Both the position numbers and the translations under genes were made by a program. From positions 62,001 through 126,000 of the forward strand of contig NZ_RSEC01000048.1 in the NCBI RefSeq assembly GCF_003937945.1: a DNA stretch of 64,000 bases, read 5' to 3'. The notes under the pieces were generated by a model that saw only the letters and a list, made by a program, of their open reading frames with translations, was not told the origin of the DNA and searched no databases. Below are positions 1 to 8,491 of the stretch, in pieces. Numbering within the stretch: position 1 is the first letter of the stretch; every line of letters starts with the position of its first letter. Origin of the DNA: Amycolatopsis eburnea (GTDB lineage Bacteria; Actinomycetota; Actinomycetes; Mycobacteriales; Pseudonocardiaceae).

Positions 1-612
1 GGCAGCCGCCCAAGCTCGACCGCTCCGGAAGGGCTTGGCGGCGGCCTCATCGGAGAAGCACAAAATCAGCCTCGGCCGCACCGGGAGCGTCGACGCAAAC
101 CAGCTGAGCTTGAAAGCGTCAGCCAGCACCTTGTGCCGCTGCGCGGACTTCGGCGGGCCTTGATGCGCCCATGCCTCAACCAGTACGGTGCAGGCGTCGT
201 CGACACCGTCGATCTCGACCCGGACGCCACCCTGTGTCGCGATCGGACGCGGCGTCAGCTTCAACCCGAGCTCGCGCGCCACGGAGGCGATCATCAGCGC
301 TTCCGCGGCTCGCTGTTCAACGCTCGAACCCGGCGGAACCTCGATCGAGTCGCCAAGAACGAGCTCGGCCGTAGCCGGCGCGTATGCGACTCGAGCATCT
401 GGCTGCGGCACCCAAAGAGCGTTGACCAGCTTTCCGGACCCTCCGGTATATCGCTGAAGCCGCCCATCGGCGGCAAGCCGCCGGCAGATCTGGTTGACGG
501 TCTGTCGCTGGGCAACACCGAGCCGCTGAGCGAGCTCATCGTCATCCCACGGCCGCCCACTGATTCGGAGGGTCTCAAGGATGCGTTCCGCGATCGTCCC
601 AGACCTCGTCAT
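1..612 (-). CDS. wHTH-containing hypothetical protein, C-terminus beyond the window
   Basis: The frame is open from an ATG at 612 to the window edge (204 codons), so the 3' end is missing. Residues about 5-55 look like a winged helix (DDDELAQRLGVAQRQTVNQI followed by a basic recognition segment). The visible end contains a beta-strand pattern (VRVEIDGVDDACTVLVEAW) that resembles a nuclease-fold strand, but I cannot confirm a catalytic set. The start overlaps the stop of the upstream DUF4268 gene by four bases (ATGA), so the two are probably co-translated. Function is unknown; a DNA-binding partner of the neighbouring nuclease-like protein is an inference. Confidence 0.75.
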   Translation of the reverse strand, partial: MTRSGTIAERILETLRISGRPWDDDELAQRLGVAQRQTVNQICRRLAADGRLQRYTGGSGKLVNALWVPQPDARVAYAPATAELVLGDSIEVPPGSSVEQRAAEALMIASVARELGLKLTPRPIATQGGVRVEIDGVDDACTVLVEAWAHQGPPKSAQRHKVLADAFKLSWFASTLPVRPRLILCFSDEAAAKPFRSGRAWAAA

Positions 613-1616
613 TGGACGTCTCCGTTCAGCTCCTCGACGTACTGCTCGGCGTCCTTCGCGGCCTTGGCGAGGCTACGGAGGCGGCCATCGAAGTGCTGGT
701 GTAGTGCGGTTGCCCGCTCGACGCTCCACTTGACTGCCTGCTGCCTGACGTCTTCGCCAGCTGTTTCGAGCTCGAATCCGGCCAGGTAGGTCGCGATGCG
801 GCTGCTGCGGTTCTCGTCAAGCCGGTCCCAGTTCAGCTCGTACCCGACCAGCTGCTCCATCGACTCACGGTTGGCCGCGAGCTCGTCGAATATTTGCTTG
901 GTCGACGACTCACTGCCGGTGTCAAGATGGATCTCGACACGATAGCCTTGTTTGGTGAAGCTCAAGCCGTAGTAACCGAATGGTCCAGAGGCGAAGCTGC
1001 ACCAACTGGCTGCTTGCAGCTTTGGCGCACGAATCGCCGGGTAGGTCGTCGCCATCAGGTCGAAGACGTCCTCGAAGAAGGCCATACGCTGCTGGTTCTT
1101 AGGCGAGGCCACCGCCTTGGACGTCTCTTTCGCCGCCTTTGCCCAGTCGTTAGGCTCGACAACGACATCCAGCACGGGCGCGCGCGGTGAATCGCCGATG
1201 TGGACGACGCTGACTTCGATCCCGAAGGCCCGGACGTCGGCGTCGGTGCGCTCGTTGAGCCAGATGAGGGCGCTCCGGTGCTCCTCCCGTAGGCGCGTCG
1301 TGATCCAGATGGCGGTCGACGCTCCAAGTCCGCTGGCGTAGACGAGCAGCTGGCCGAGGTGCGAGTGGTCACTCAGCTCAAGCTGGTTCTCGATAATGAC
1401 GTTCTTGCCGTCCGGGTCGGTCGCATGGATGTCGACACGGAAGTCGCCAACCAACACCTCCTGGCCCACGACGGTGAGGGGTAGGCCGATCGCATCACTG
1501 AGCACATCGATGTTCGCGGCTAGCCAGGGAGTGAAGTCGCCGGCCTCGTGCTTCCAGATGTCGCGAGGGTTCGCGAGTCGTTCGAGCCGACCGAGGCCGT
1601 ATGCGTCTGTCCCCAT
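609..1616 (-). CDS. DUF4268 domain protein, PD-(D/E)XK nuclease-like
   Basis: About 335 aa. Residues around 55-85 carry a restriction-endonuclease-like core: VGDFRVDIHATD, then VIIENQLE, then DHSHLGQLLVYASG. This matches the D...(E)xN/Q pattern of the N-terminal nuclease-like region seen in DUF4268 proteins. The C-terminal half (SWCSFASGPFGYYGLSF onward) is the DUF4268 domain itself. TTG and GTG codons lie two and one codons upstream of the chosen ATG. The gene reads into the wHTH gene with an ATGA overlap and is divergent from the GIY-YIG gene. The family is often found in defence islands and as restriction-associated proteins; the exact substrate is unknown. Confidence 0.8.
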   Translation of the reverse strand: MGTDAYGLGRLERLANPRDIWKHEAGDFTPWLAANIDVLSDAIGLPLTVVGQEVLVGDFRVDIHATDPDGKNVIIENQLELSDHSHLGQLLVYASGLGASTAIWITTRLREEHRSALIWLNERTDADVRAFGIEVSVVHIGDSPRAPVLDVVVEPNDWAKAAKETSKAVASPKNQQRMAFFEDVFDLMATTYPAIRAPKLQAASWCSFASGPFGYYGLSFTKQGYRVEIHLDTGSESSTKQIFDELAANRESMEQLVGYELNWDRLDENRSSRIATYLAGFELETAGEDVRQQAVKWSVERATALHQHFDGRLRSLAKAAKDAEQYVEELNGDVQ

Positions 1617-1730
1617 CACCAAGAGCTAGCATGTTGCGCCTTCTGAGCGCTACGTTCGGCAGAAGTTCCCGAGGTGCCCGCTCAACACGTCGGACAGCGT
1701 CAACACGCGTCTCCACGAAAGACGGTCCAT

Positions 1731-2192
1731 ATGACGATGCCTGCACTCGATGTCATCGAGGAATTCGCGACCTGGTCGCCGTGGGTGCCATTTACGTCGG
1801 CGCGCGAGACTGCACCTCGCCTTCCAGGGGTCTATCTGGCGCGGGAAGGTGTCGCAGGAGAACTCGTCTACGTCGGTATGGCCGGCGAGCGGCGCGGTCA
1901 GGGCATTCGCGGACGTATGACCATCTACGCTCGCGGCAAGGCACTGGCCAGCGGACTCGGCGAAGCAGTCTTCGACCGGGCGCTCGCTGATCCTGCATGG
2001 CTACGCGACCGGCTCAAGGAGGCCGAGCAGGGCTGCGCACGGCGCGCAGCACGCTGGGGCATACTCGCGTTCGAGCGTGCTGACCTGCACATCTGCTGGA
2101 CAGTGACGTCCGATGGCACTGCCGCACGGTCGCTCGAGAAGCGAGTCCTCGTCGCCCTCAAGAATCACACGCTTTGGAACCGCATAAAGTAG
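1731..2192 (+). CDS. GIY-YIG nuclease family protein
   Basis: 153 aa. The GIY-YIG signature is visible in modified form: PGVYLAREG (residues about 30-38), LVYVGMAGERRG, then GIRGRMTIYARGK with the conserved arginine, and a later glutamate in ARSLEKRVL. The size fits a stand-alone GIY-YIG domain, as found in small restriction-like or repair-like nucleases. ATGs occur at 1731 and 1737; no strong Shine-Dalgarno is seen, only an A/G-rich GAAAGACGG upstream of 1731. It is divergent from the DUF4268 gene and lies upstream of the GHKL ATPase, a grouping that suggests a defence or DNA-processing context. Confidence 0.8.
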   Translation: MTMPALDVIEEFATWSPWVPFTSARETAPRLPGVYLAREGVAGELVYVGMAGERRGQGIRGRMTIYARGKALASGLGEAVFDRALADPAWLRDRLKEAEQGCARRAARWGILAFERADLHICWTVTSDGTAARSLEKRVLVALKNHTLWNRIK

Positions 2193-2435
2193 CTGCGACA
2201 GCGCATCCAAGCGGTGTCCGAGAGCTGGGCGTCGTTCCCATGGGTCATTGCATGAGCAATTGTCTTCCACTAATCCAGGGGAACCTGCAATATGTTGGAC
2301 GTGGTCGGCGCTAAAGAGGGTCCTCATCCCACGTCCCACCTCACACCTCACACCAAGGGCACCAGCTGGGCGGTAGGCGCCTGATGCTGCCTCTTGCGGA
2401 TTTCGATCAGGCTCGGTCCGTGAGATCCTTCAAGA

Positions 2436-4403
2436 GTGAGCACGATCCAGCTTGAGGCAGCTTCCGATCATGTACGGCAGCTCGCATACGAGAGCCAGCC
2501 AGTCAAGGCCGTGCTCGAGTTGATCTGGAACGGCCTGGATGCCGACGCGCACCACGTCAACGTCACTCTCCAGCGCGACGACATGGAGGCCGTGATCGGC
2601 GTCGTCGTGGAGGACGATGGGCATGGCATCAAGCCCGAGGAGTGTGCTCGGGACTTTGGACGCATCGGCGGCTCGTGGAAGCCACTGGCGCGGCGATCTC
2701 AAGGAGAGGGACGACCGCTTCACGGCGCCTCTGGCCAGGGCAGGCTCCGAGCCTTCGCGCTTGGAGCGCAAGTGCGCTGGATCACTGCCGCGGATAACAC
2801 TGCAGGTCAGCGCATGCAGAGCGTGATCTCCGCCAGCTATACCGATCGGAGCACATTCGATCTTTCGGACCCCCTGCCCACGAGCGAGCCGACCGGCACC
2901 CGGTTCGAGGCATCTGGCAAGCAGTCGTCGTACCTCAACCAGCTATCCGCCGAAGTTGTGCCCGCTACCATCGCCGCGGCTCTGGCTCCCTACCTGATCG
3001 CCCATCAGGATGTCGCAGTTACCTTTGACGGCATCCCGGTGCGGCCGCAAGACAACATCGATAACGAGGCTGAGTACGAACTGAGCTTCGAGCACGGCGG
3101 CGCGCCCCACGCCGCGTCGATGCGAATCATCGAGTGGCGCGACGGCAAGGAGCGGTCACTCCACCTGTGCGACGGCGCCGGTGTCCCGGTAGACGAACTG
3201 CCTATGTCGATCGCGTCCGACTTCACCTACTCGGCGTACGTCATGTGGCCGCCGATGGCCGAACACCGGCACGAGTGGCTCCTGGGGGACAGCGACGAAA
3301 CGCTGGTCGGCGCCCTCCTGGCAGCTGCGCGAGGCCAACTTGATGATCACTTCGAGGCTCGTCGGGCGGCCCAACGCCGAAAGCTCGTCGTCGAGTGGAA
3401 AGAGAAGCAGACCTACCCCTACGAGGGTGATGCCACTTCCGACGTCGACAAGGCCGAACGTGCCGCGTTCGACGTCGTGGCCACGGCGATTCGCCGGCAC
3501 ATCCCGCGCGAGGCGCGTAAACAGAAACTCACCCTCGGCCTGCTCCGTGACTCTCTGCAGCACCGGCCAGGCGAACTAACACGAGCGCTGGACGAGATCC
3601 TTGGGCTCCCGAACGACGAACGCGAGCAGCTCGACCGGCTATTGGAGCGCACAAGCCTGTCTCGGGTGATCCGCGCATCAGCCAGCGTCACGGACCGCTT
3701 GGACTTCATCGCAGCGCTCGAGCACCTGGTGTTCGATCCGGAAGCCAGCAAGCTGACCCGTGAGCGTGAGCACCTCCACCGCATGCTCGAGCGGGAGCTC
3801 TGGGTCTTCGGCGAGCAGTACAACATGATGATCAGCGAACGGTCGTTGACCGCAGTGCTTGATCGGCACCTACATATCCTCGGTCGCACCCGGGACAACA
3901 AGACGGCCGTGCGCAAGCTCGACGGCAAGGTCGGCCGAGTGGATCTGCTCTTGTCGGCCGCGGCAACCGAGCACGACCGCAACCGGCACCTAGTTATCGA
4001 GCTGAAGGCGCCTGACATCGTTGCAACCTGGGCTGAGCTTAAGCAGATCAAGGACTATGCCAAGGCGGTATACCAGGACGCGCGCTTCGCGAACACGGCA
4101 GCGGTCTGGGACTTTTGGTTGGTAACCGCCGAGATGGACGACGATGTACAGCAGGAAACATCGCAACGACATCGTCCCCGCGGCCTCGTTCACGAGCCCG
4201 ATCTGCCCGATCGACGTGATACCTCGGTTCGGGTGTGGGTGCGAACTTGGAATGAGATCATTGAGGATGCAAAGCACCGCTTGTCGTACTTCAGGAACGG
4301 CCTGGATCACGACCCATCGCTCGAACACGCGCTGGATTACCTCCGTCGCCAACATGGTGACGTGATCCCACTCGATCTTCTGTCTGGAAGCGAGGGCGCA
4401 TAA
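2436..4403 (+). CDS. GHKL (HSP90-like) ATPase with C-terminal PD-(D/E)XK nuclease-like domain
   Basis: 655 aa from a GTG start. The N-terminus is a Bergerat-fold ATPase: N-box VLELIWNGLDADA (E28, N32, D35) and G1 box VEDDGHGI (about residues 57-64). The G2 region looks unusual (GEGRPLHGASGQGRLRAFALG). The middle (about 300-470) is helical and charged. The C-terminus contains VGRVDLLLSAAA, then VIELKAPD, spaced like the D and ExK of a restriction-type nuclease, followed by a helical ELKQIKDYAKAV segment. ATP-gated nuclease activity is an inference from the domain pairing; such fusions occur among anti-phage proteins. It stands alone, preceded by a 243-base gap without a recognisable gene. Confidence 0.85.
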   Translation: MSTIQLEAASDHVRQLAYESQPVKAVLELIWNGLDADAHHVNVTLQRDDMEAVIGVVVEDDGHGIKPEECARDFGRIGGSWKPLARRSQGEGRPLHGASGQGRLRAFALGAQVRWITAADNTAGQRMQSVISASYTDRSTFDLSDPLPTSEPTGTRFEASGKQSSYLNQLSAEVVPATIAAALAPYLIAHQDVAVTFDGIPVRPQDNIDNEAEYELSFEHGGAPHAASMRIIEWRDGKERSLHLCDGAGVPVDELPMSIASDFTYSAYVMWPPMAEHRHEWLLGDSDETLVGALLAAARGQLDDHFEARRAAQRRKLVVEWKEKQTYPYEGDATSDVDKAERAAFDVVATAIRRHIPREARKQKLTLGLLRDSLQHRPGELTRALDEILGLPNDEREQLDRLLERTSLSRVIRASASVTDRLDFIAALEHLVFDPEASKLTREREHLHRMLERELWVFGEQYNMMISERSLTAVLDRHLHILGRTRDNKTAVRKLDGKVGRVDLLLSAAATEHDRNRHLVIELKAPDIVATWAELKQIKDYAKAVYQDARFANTAAVWDFWLVTAEMDDDVQQETSQRHRPRGLVHEPDLPDRRDTSVRVWVRTWNEIIEDAKHRLSYFRNGLDHDPSLEHALDYLRRQHGDVIPLDLLSGSEGA

Positions 4404-4534
4404 CAGGCTGCTACCGATTCCTCGCGGCGGGCGACGGTGCTGGCAACCAGACGGCGCCGAAGGACGGACGACCCACGTAACCGCCCCGCCGTTCTTGGCG
4501 ACTTACCTGTATCGCCGCAACTGGAAGGTGCCTG

Positions 4535-4771
4535 ATGCAACTCAAGGCCACATGGCGGGCACTCACCGTGACGTACGCCGTCGTCGCCGGAATGCAGGTC
4601 TACCTGGCCATCTCGATGGACGCCGGCTGGGCGTCGGTGCTGGGAGCCGTCTTCACGCTCGCTGCGGTTGGCTCCGGCTTCGCGGCGAGGCGATCTCGCC
4701 ACCTTCCAGCCGAGGCGGGACTCCCTCGACCCGCGTCTCCGGTGATCGCAGTGGCAGGCGGGAACACGTAA
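4535..4771 (+). CDS. Small hypothetical membrane protein
   Basis: 78 aa with two predicted membrane segments, ALTVTYAVVAGMQVYLAI (about 9-26) and VLGAVFTLAAVGSGFAA (about 35-51), then a short basic, proline-rich tail. The ATG is preceded by GGAAGG at suitable distance, which decides the start. It lies between the GHKL ATPase and the DUF6308 gene on the same strand. No family recognised. Confidence 0.55.
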   Translation: MQLKATWRALTVTYAVVAGMQVYLAISMDAGWASVLGAVFTLAAVGSGFAARRSRHLPAEAGLPRPASPVIAVAGGNT

Positions 4772-4830
4772 CACGGTCAACTTCCGAAGCGACGTCAGGT
4801 CCAGGCACTGACGCTGAGGGAAGGGGTGCC

Positions 4831-5514
4831 GTGCGGGTCGATGCCAGCGAATTGCCCGTTGCTAGTAACTACGCGTCCCAGCACGAGCTGCTGGACCTTC
4901 ACGTGCTTGGTAACGGCCGGACAGCTGCGGTCGACGCGCTCACGCGGTACTTCAACGAGGACGCCGCCCGGCCTCGCTACACGGGCCGCTGGTTCGAACG
5001 GTTCGCCGGCGGCGGCGACCGGCCGGGCATCGCCGACACCGTTACCGAAGCCGACGTCCTGGCGCTCAACTTCCTAGGTATCACGGACCTAGCGAACGTC
5101 GCCATCGACACGACGATCACCTACACGGCCGAGATCACCGAACTGCTCGAGCAGATTCCTGCCAACCTCGCGATGTACGAGGCGCCCTGGACCACGTACG
5201 CGCCCGGTTCGCCAACCAGCAGGTTGTGGTGGCTGTTCAAGCGCTGCGGCGGCAAGGACCGGTGGGTCACGGCCAACAAGCTGCTGGCTCGGAAGCGCCC
5301 CTGTCTGCTGCCGGTCTACGACAGCCAGGTCAAAGCCGTACTCGAGGCGCCCGGAAGCGTCTGGGCTTGCCTGTGGACCTGGTTCCAGGCCGACTCACGA
5401 CGAGCCGAGGCCATCGCCAAGCTGCGCGACCATGCCGGCGGCATCCAGGACATCAGCTTGCTGCGCTGCGTCGACGTCGTCCTCTGGATGCACGCGACCG
5501 GACGCACGACCTAG
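4831..5514 (+). CDS. DUF6308 family protein
   Basis: 227 aa from a GTG with AAGGGG just upstream. The sequence resembles actinobacterial DUF6308 proteins: a conserved segment around RPRYTGRWFERFAGGG, then a TEADVLALNFLGI segment, and a C-terminal KRPCLLPVYDSQV and ISLLRCVDVVLWMHA. It has no membrane segment and no obvious catalytic motif. Function is unknown. It is followed after 26 bases by the truncated NYN gene and may have shared its transcript before the element inserted. Confidence 0.8.
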   Translation: MRVDASELPVASNYASQHELLDLHVLGNGRTAAVDALTRYFNEDAARPRYTGRWFERFAGGGDRPGIADTVTEADVLALNFLGITDLANVAIDTTITYTAEITELLEQIPANLAMYEAPWTTYAPGSPTSRLWWLFKRCGGKDRWVTANKLLARKRPCLLPVYDSQVKAVLEAPGSVWACLWTWFQADSRRAEAIAKLRDHAGGIQDISLLRCVDVVLWMHATGRTT

Positions 5515-5540
5515 CCGCCTTCGACGAACGGAGCGCGGAC

Positions 5541-5813
5541 ATGACCGCTGCCACCGGGCCTGGCAACGCCGAACAGGTTGCCATCTTCATCGACTTCGAG
5601 AACTTGGCGATCGGCGCCGCCAACAGCCTCCCTGACCAGGCCAATCCGGTGCCGTACGCCGCGCTCGAGCTGGTCTACCGCGACTACAGCAACGCCTCGA
5701 TCCGCCGCGCCTACGCTGACTGGGCGAAATCGCAGTTCGGCAAGTACCAGCACGACCTCCTCATGAATAGCGTCGATCTGGTCCAGATCCAGCAGTTCGG
5801 CATCCAGCAGAAG
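5541..5813 (+). pseudogene. NYN/LabA-type domain gene, truncated by element insertion
   Basis: The first 91 codons look like a normal NYN (PIN-like RNase, DUF88) domain: AEQVAIFIDFENLAIGA with the first catalytic aspartate, then a long helix, then VDLVQIQQFGIQQK. In intact relatives this last motif continues as KNAADIRLVVDAL and later carries the second acidic cluster (SGDSDF). Here the similarity stops after the lysine at about 5813. The frame then continues by chance to 6041, antisense to the recombinase gene. The active site is therefore incomplete and the gene is almost certainly dead. The missing 3' part is not in the window. Confidence 0.8.
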
Positions 5814-5861
5814 TACGCCACGGCGAGTGGCGAGAGCTCCCGAGACCAGAGCCAGACGGCT
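5790..5861. other. Predicted attachment-site junction (attL/attR) of the integrated element
   Basis: NYN homology ends near 5813 and the recombinase coding region ends at 5862 on the opposite strand. The hybrid att site should lie in this roughly 70-base interval; the crossover core is probably near GGCATCCAGCAGAAG. Large serine integrases typically sit directly next to their att site. The exact core cannot be set without the opposite end. Confidence 0.55.
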
Positions 5862-7349
5862 TCAGTGGACGTTCGTCCACGCACGCCGAGTTTCAGCAAC
5901 CGGCGCCTTCCGAGCTGCGTGCTGCGAACTAACGGTCGCCGTCAGCGTTGCCGAGATGGGCTCGAACCGAAGGGCAAGCCCGAGAGCACAGTACACGTCG
6001 GCTGTCCCCGCGGTGCCCTCGCGTTGCCCTGCGCGTGGTAGGCCAGCCAGCTGGTTCGTCGCAATCCACTGATCAACCCGCTGCAAGACGGCATCCTCAC
6101 GGAGGTAGACCGTGGCTGGATGGTCGGCCAGCCTCGCTCGGGTCGGCAGCGTCCGAGCGAGGCAGCGATAGTAAATGCGACCGCCGTTGACGGAACCCCC
6201 CATTTTGCGGCCACAGAGCGCGCAGCGGATCAGCCCCCGGAAGCGATACTGGTGCACCGTACGGCGCGCGGCGCGTTCGATCATGCTGCCGCCGCGAGCC
6301 TTGGCGCGGCGCAGCAGTTGAACTTGGGTGAAGTCTGCTACCGAGACGATGCCTGGGTGTGCGGGTCGCTCCGAGCGCACGACATCGCCTGGATCGGCTC
6401 GCCGGAATCGAACGGCATGGCCGGCGGCCACGTCATCGGGATCGAGCAGGACATCGTGCTTGGTCCAGCGGCCGAACACGGCGTAGCCGGTGTAGCGGGG
6501 GTTCTCGAGGATTGCGCGAACGGTGCTGGCCTGCCAACCGTCGCCCCGTCGGTGTCGGTTCTGTACCGGACACCGAGCAGATGGACACGGGATCCCGTCG
6601 CGGTTCAGGGCTATCGCGATCTCGCGGTCCGTGCAGCTCTCCAGGTATTCAGCGAAGACTCGCGCCACTACCGCCGCTGCGTCCGGGTCGAGCTGCAGTA
6701 CCCGGAGCCGGAGCCCTTCGGCGGCTTTGCGCGGATGCGGGTGCGGGCCGCCGTCGACGACGACGTAGCCGTAGGGGGCGCGGCCGCCCTGATGCCGGCC
6801 TTCGTTGCGGACCTGTGCGTCCATCGCCGCGCGTACCCGCAGCTGGACGTGCCGACGCTCGGACTCGCTCATCCCGCCGAGCAGACTCATCAGCATCGCG
6901 TGCGATGGGTTCCGTGCCTCGTACCGCCCACCCAGCTCGGGCACCCACAGGTCAACGCCGTAGGCCGCCAGTCTCGGCGCGGTCAGAGAGAACTGGTTGC
7001 CGAACCAGCACCGTGTCCCTTCGCCGACCACCACAGCTGCCCACCCGCGGCCACGGTCTTTGAGGTCAAGTAGGAGCTGCGCGGCGGCCGGCCGCAGGTG
7101 CCACGGCACCGAGCGGGACTCGCCGACGTCGAAGTACTCAGCAACGATCCTTCCGCCCCGCGGTTCGATGAACCGCCGGGCGTTGCCCAGCTGCCAGCCT
7201 CGCGAGGTCTGCGGATCCTGGTTGTCCTCCGTGGAGCATCGGCCGTAGAACGCAGTGGCATCCACGGTCGCATCAACTGGCTTCACCGCTCCCTTGCTCC
7301 ACAACGCGTCCAGGGCAGCCCACGGATCGTGCTCAACGCTGCTGGTCAC
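5862..7349 (-). CDS. Large serine recombinase (site-specific integrase)
   Basis: 495 aa. The N-terminal resolvase domain starts near residue 33 with AFYGRCSTEDNQ, where Ser39 is the likely nucleophile. It continues to the ESERRHVQLRVRAAMDAQV helix. A recombinase domain follows (GRAPYGYVVVDGGPHPHP, then STVRAILENPRYTGYAVFGR). The zinc ribbon is visible as IRCALCGRKMGGSVNGG followed by YYRCLAR. The GTG start has GGAGG five bases upstream. It should catalyse integration of the element into, and excision from, the NYN gene it adjoins. The length is typical for actinobacterial integrases of this class, slightly short at the C-terminal coiled region. Confidence 0.92.
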   Translation of the reverse strand: MTSSVEHDPWAALDALWSKGAVKPVDATVDATAFYGRCSTEDNQDPQTSRGWQLGNARRFIEPRGGRIVAEYFDVGESRSVPWHLRPAAAQLLLDLKDRGRGWAAVVVGEGTRCWFGNQFSLTAPRLAAYGVDLWVPELGGRYEARNPSHAMLMSLLGGMSESERRHVQLRVRAAMDAQVRNEGRHQGGRAPYGYVVVDGGPHPHPRKAAEGLRLRVLQLDPDAAAVVARVFAEYLESCTDREIAIALNRDGIPCPSARCPVQNRHRRGDGWQASTVRAILENPRYTGYAVFGRWTKHDVLLDPDDVAAGHAVRFRRADPGDVVRSERPAHPGIVSVADFTQVQLLRRAKARGGSMIERAARRTVHQYRFRGLIRCALCGRKMGGSVNGGRIYYRCLARTLPTRARLADHPATVYLREDAVLQRVDQWIATNQLAGLPRAGQREGTAGTADVYCALGLALRFEPISATLTATVSSQHAARKAPVAETRRAWTNVH

Positions 7350-7543
7350 GGCCGCCTCCGATCCGCGCGGCAGTCTGACTCGCGCTCGCCGCCGGCCTCA
7401 GATGATCAGTGTCGCCCCGCGGGAACGACGCAGACGCGATGTTCACTCCGACGAGTGGCCGTCACGCGGAGGGCACCTCTGCGAACGGTCGTGGCCGCCC
7501 AGGTGCGAAACTGGGCGAAACGCGACGAATCAAGGAGCGCGAC

Positions 7544-8269
7544 GTGGTCTCTGACGCCCTCGAAAGACCGGTCCCGGCGTCGGTCGGACGAGGCCAGCCG
7601 ATACTCAGCCTGCTGGACAAGGCCATCGGCGCGCAGGCACCGCTGGTCGGCAAGAACATCGTGCGGGCGCGCCAGCGCAACCCAGAGGCGACACCGGCGG
7701 AGGTCGTCCGCACCCTGGAGAAGATGTACGTCAGCGCCCTGGCATCAACGGGGGCCGCAGTCGGGGCCACCGCGGCCGCGCCTGCTGTCGGCACCGGGAT
7801 CGCGCTGGCGTTGTCGGCGGGCGAGTTCTTCTCCTCGCTCGAACTGAGCACCCTGTTCGTGCTCTCCCTCGCCGAGGTCCATGGAGTCCAGCCGGACGAG
7901 ATCGAACGCCGCCGCACGCTCGTCATGGGGATTCTGCTCGGCGAGTCCGGTTCCACAACTATCGGCAAAATCGCCGAGCGCACCGGTAAGCACTGGGCCC
8001 GTCAGCTCGTCGACAAAGTGCCTGCGGCCACGCTGCTCAAGGTCAACAAGGTCCTCGGCAAGAACTTTGTCACCAAGTACGGCGCTAAGCACGGGATCAT
8101 AGTACTCGGCCGGGTGGTCCCGTTCGGTATCGGCGCGGCGATCGGCGGCGGTGCCAACGCCACCATGGCCGCTTTGTCCGTCCGGGCCGCCAGGCGCGCG
8201 TTCGGCCCGGCACCGCAGGAGTGGCCCGAGGCATCGCTGGATCCCGTGCTTCCGATGCTGGATTCCTAG
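7544..8269 (+). CDS. Hypothetical protein with hydrophobic, glycine-rich segments
   Basis: 241 aa. The GTG at 7544 has AAGGAG six bases upstream, so it is preferred over in-frame codons further 5'. There are several hydrophobic, Gly/Ala-rich segments: ALASTGAAVGATAAAPAVG, TGIALALSAGEFFSSLEL, STLFVLSLAEVHGV, and near the end IIVLGRVVPFGIGAAIGGG. The C-terminal LGRVVPFGIGAAIGG...RAARRAFGPAP pattern is reminiscent of EcsC-like actinobacterial proteins, but I am not sure. It lies divergent to the recombinase just inside the element and convergent with the methyltransferase gene. Function unknown. Confidence 0.7.
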   Translation: MVSDALERPVPASVGRGQPILSLLDKAIGAQAPLVGKNIVRARQRNPEATPAEVVRTLEKMYVSALASTGAAVGATAAAPAVGTGIALALSAGEFFSSLELSTLFVLSLAEVHGVQPDEIERRRTLVMGILLGESGSTTIGKIAERTGKHWARQLVDKVPAATLLKVNKVLGKNFVTKYGAKHGIIVLGRVVPFGIGAAIGGGANATMAALSVRAARRAFGPAPQEWPEASLDPVLPMLDS

Positions 8270-8283
8270 TTCGCTCCTCCCGA

Positions 8284-8306
8284 TCAGTTCTTCTAACCGG
8301 AACTGA
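8284..8306. terminator. Weak hairpin between convergent genes
   Basis: Seven-base arms TCAGTTC/GAACTGA with a nine-base loop lie just after the stop at 8269. There is no U-tract, and a second weak hairpin (ACCCGG/CCGGGT) follows. It may terminate either convergent transcript. Confidence 0.3.
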
Positions 8307-8491
8307 GCTGGCCATACCCGGGTCAGCCAAGCCGGGTCCTCAACAGCGTCGATGTCATCGACAGTTGCTCCGTAGAGCGAGTGATGTCTGGAGCTGCGCC
8401 TGGACGCTGGGTCGACGCACGTACAGGCCGCCGAGCGGCTGGACGAGCCACAGTCCTTCGTCAGTAGGTACGAGACCGGCGAGCGGCGGAG

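Noticed and set aside
5814..6041. Continuation of the NYN reading frame past codon 91
   Set aside because: The sequence after the lysine has no similarity to NYN domains and is antisense to the recombinase gene; it is read-through of the junction.
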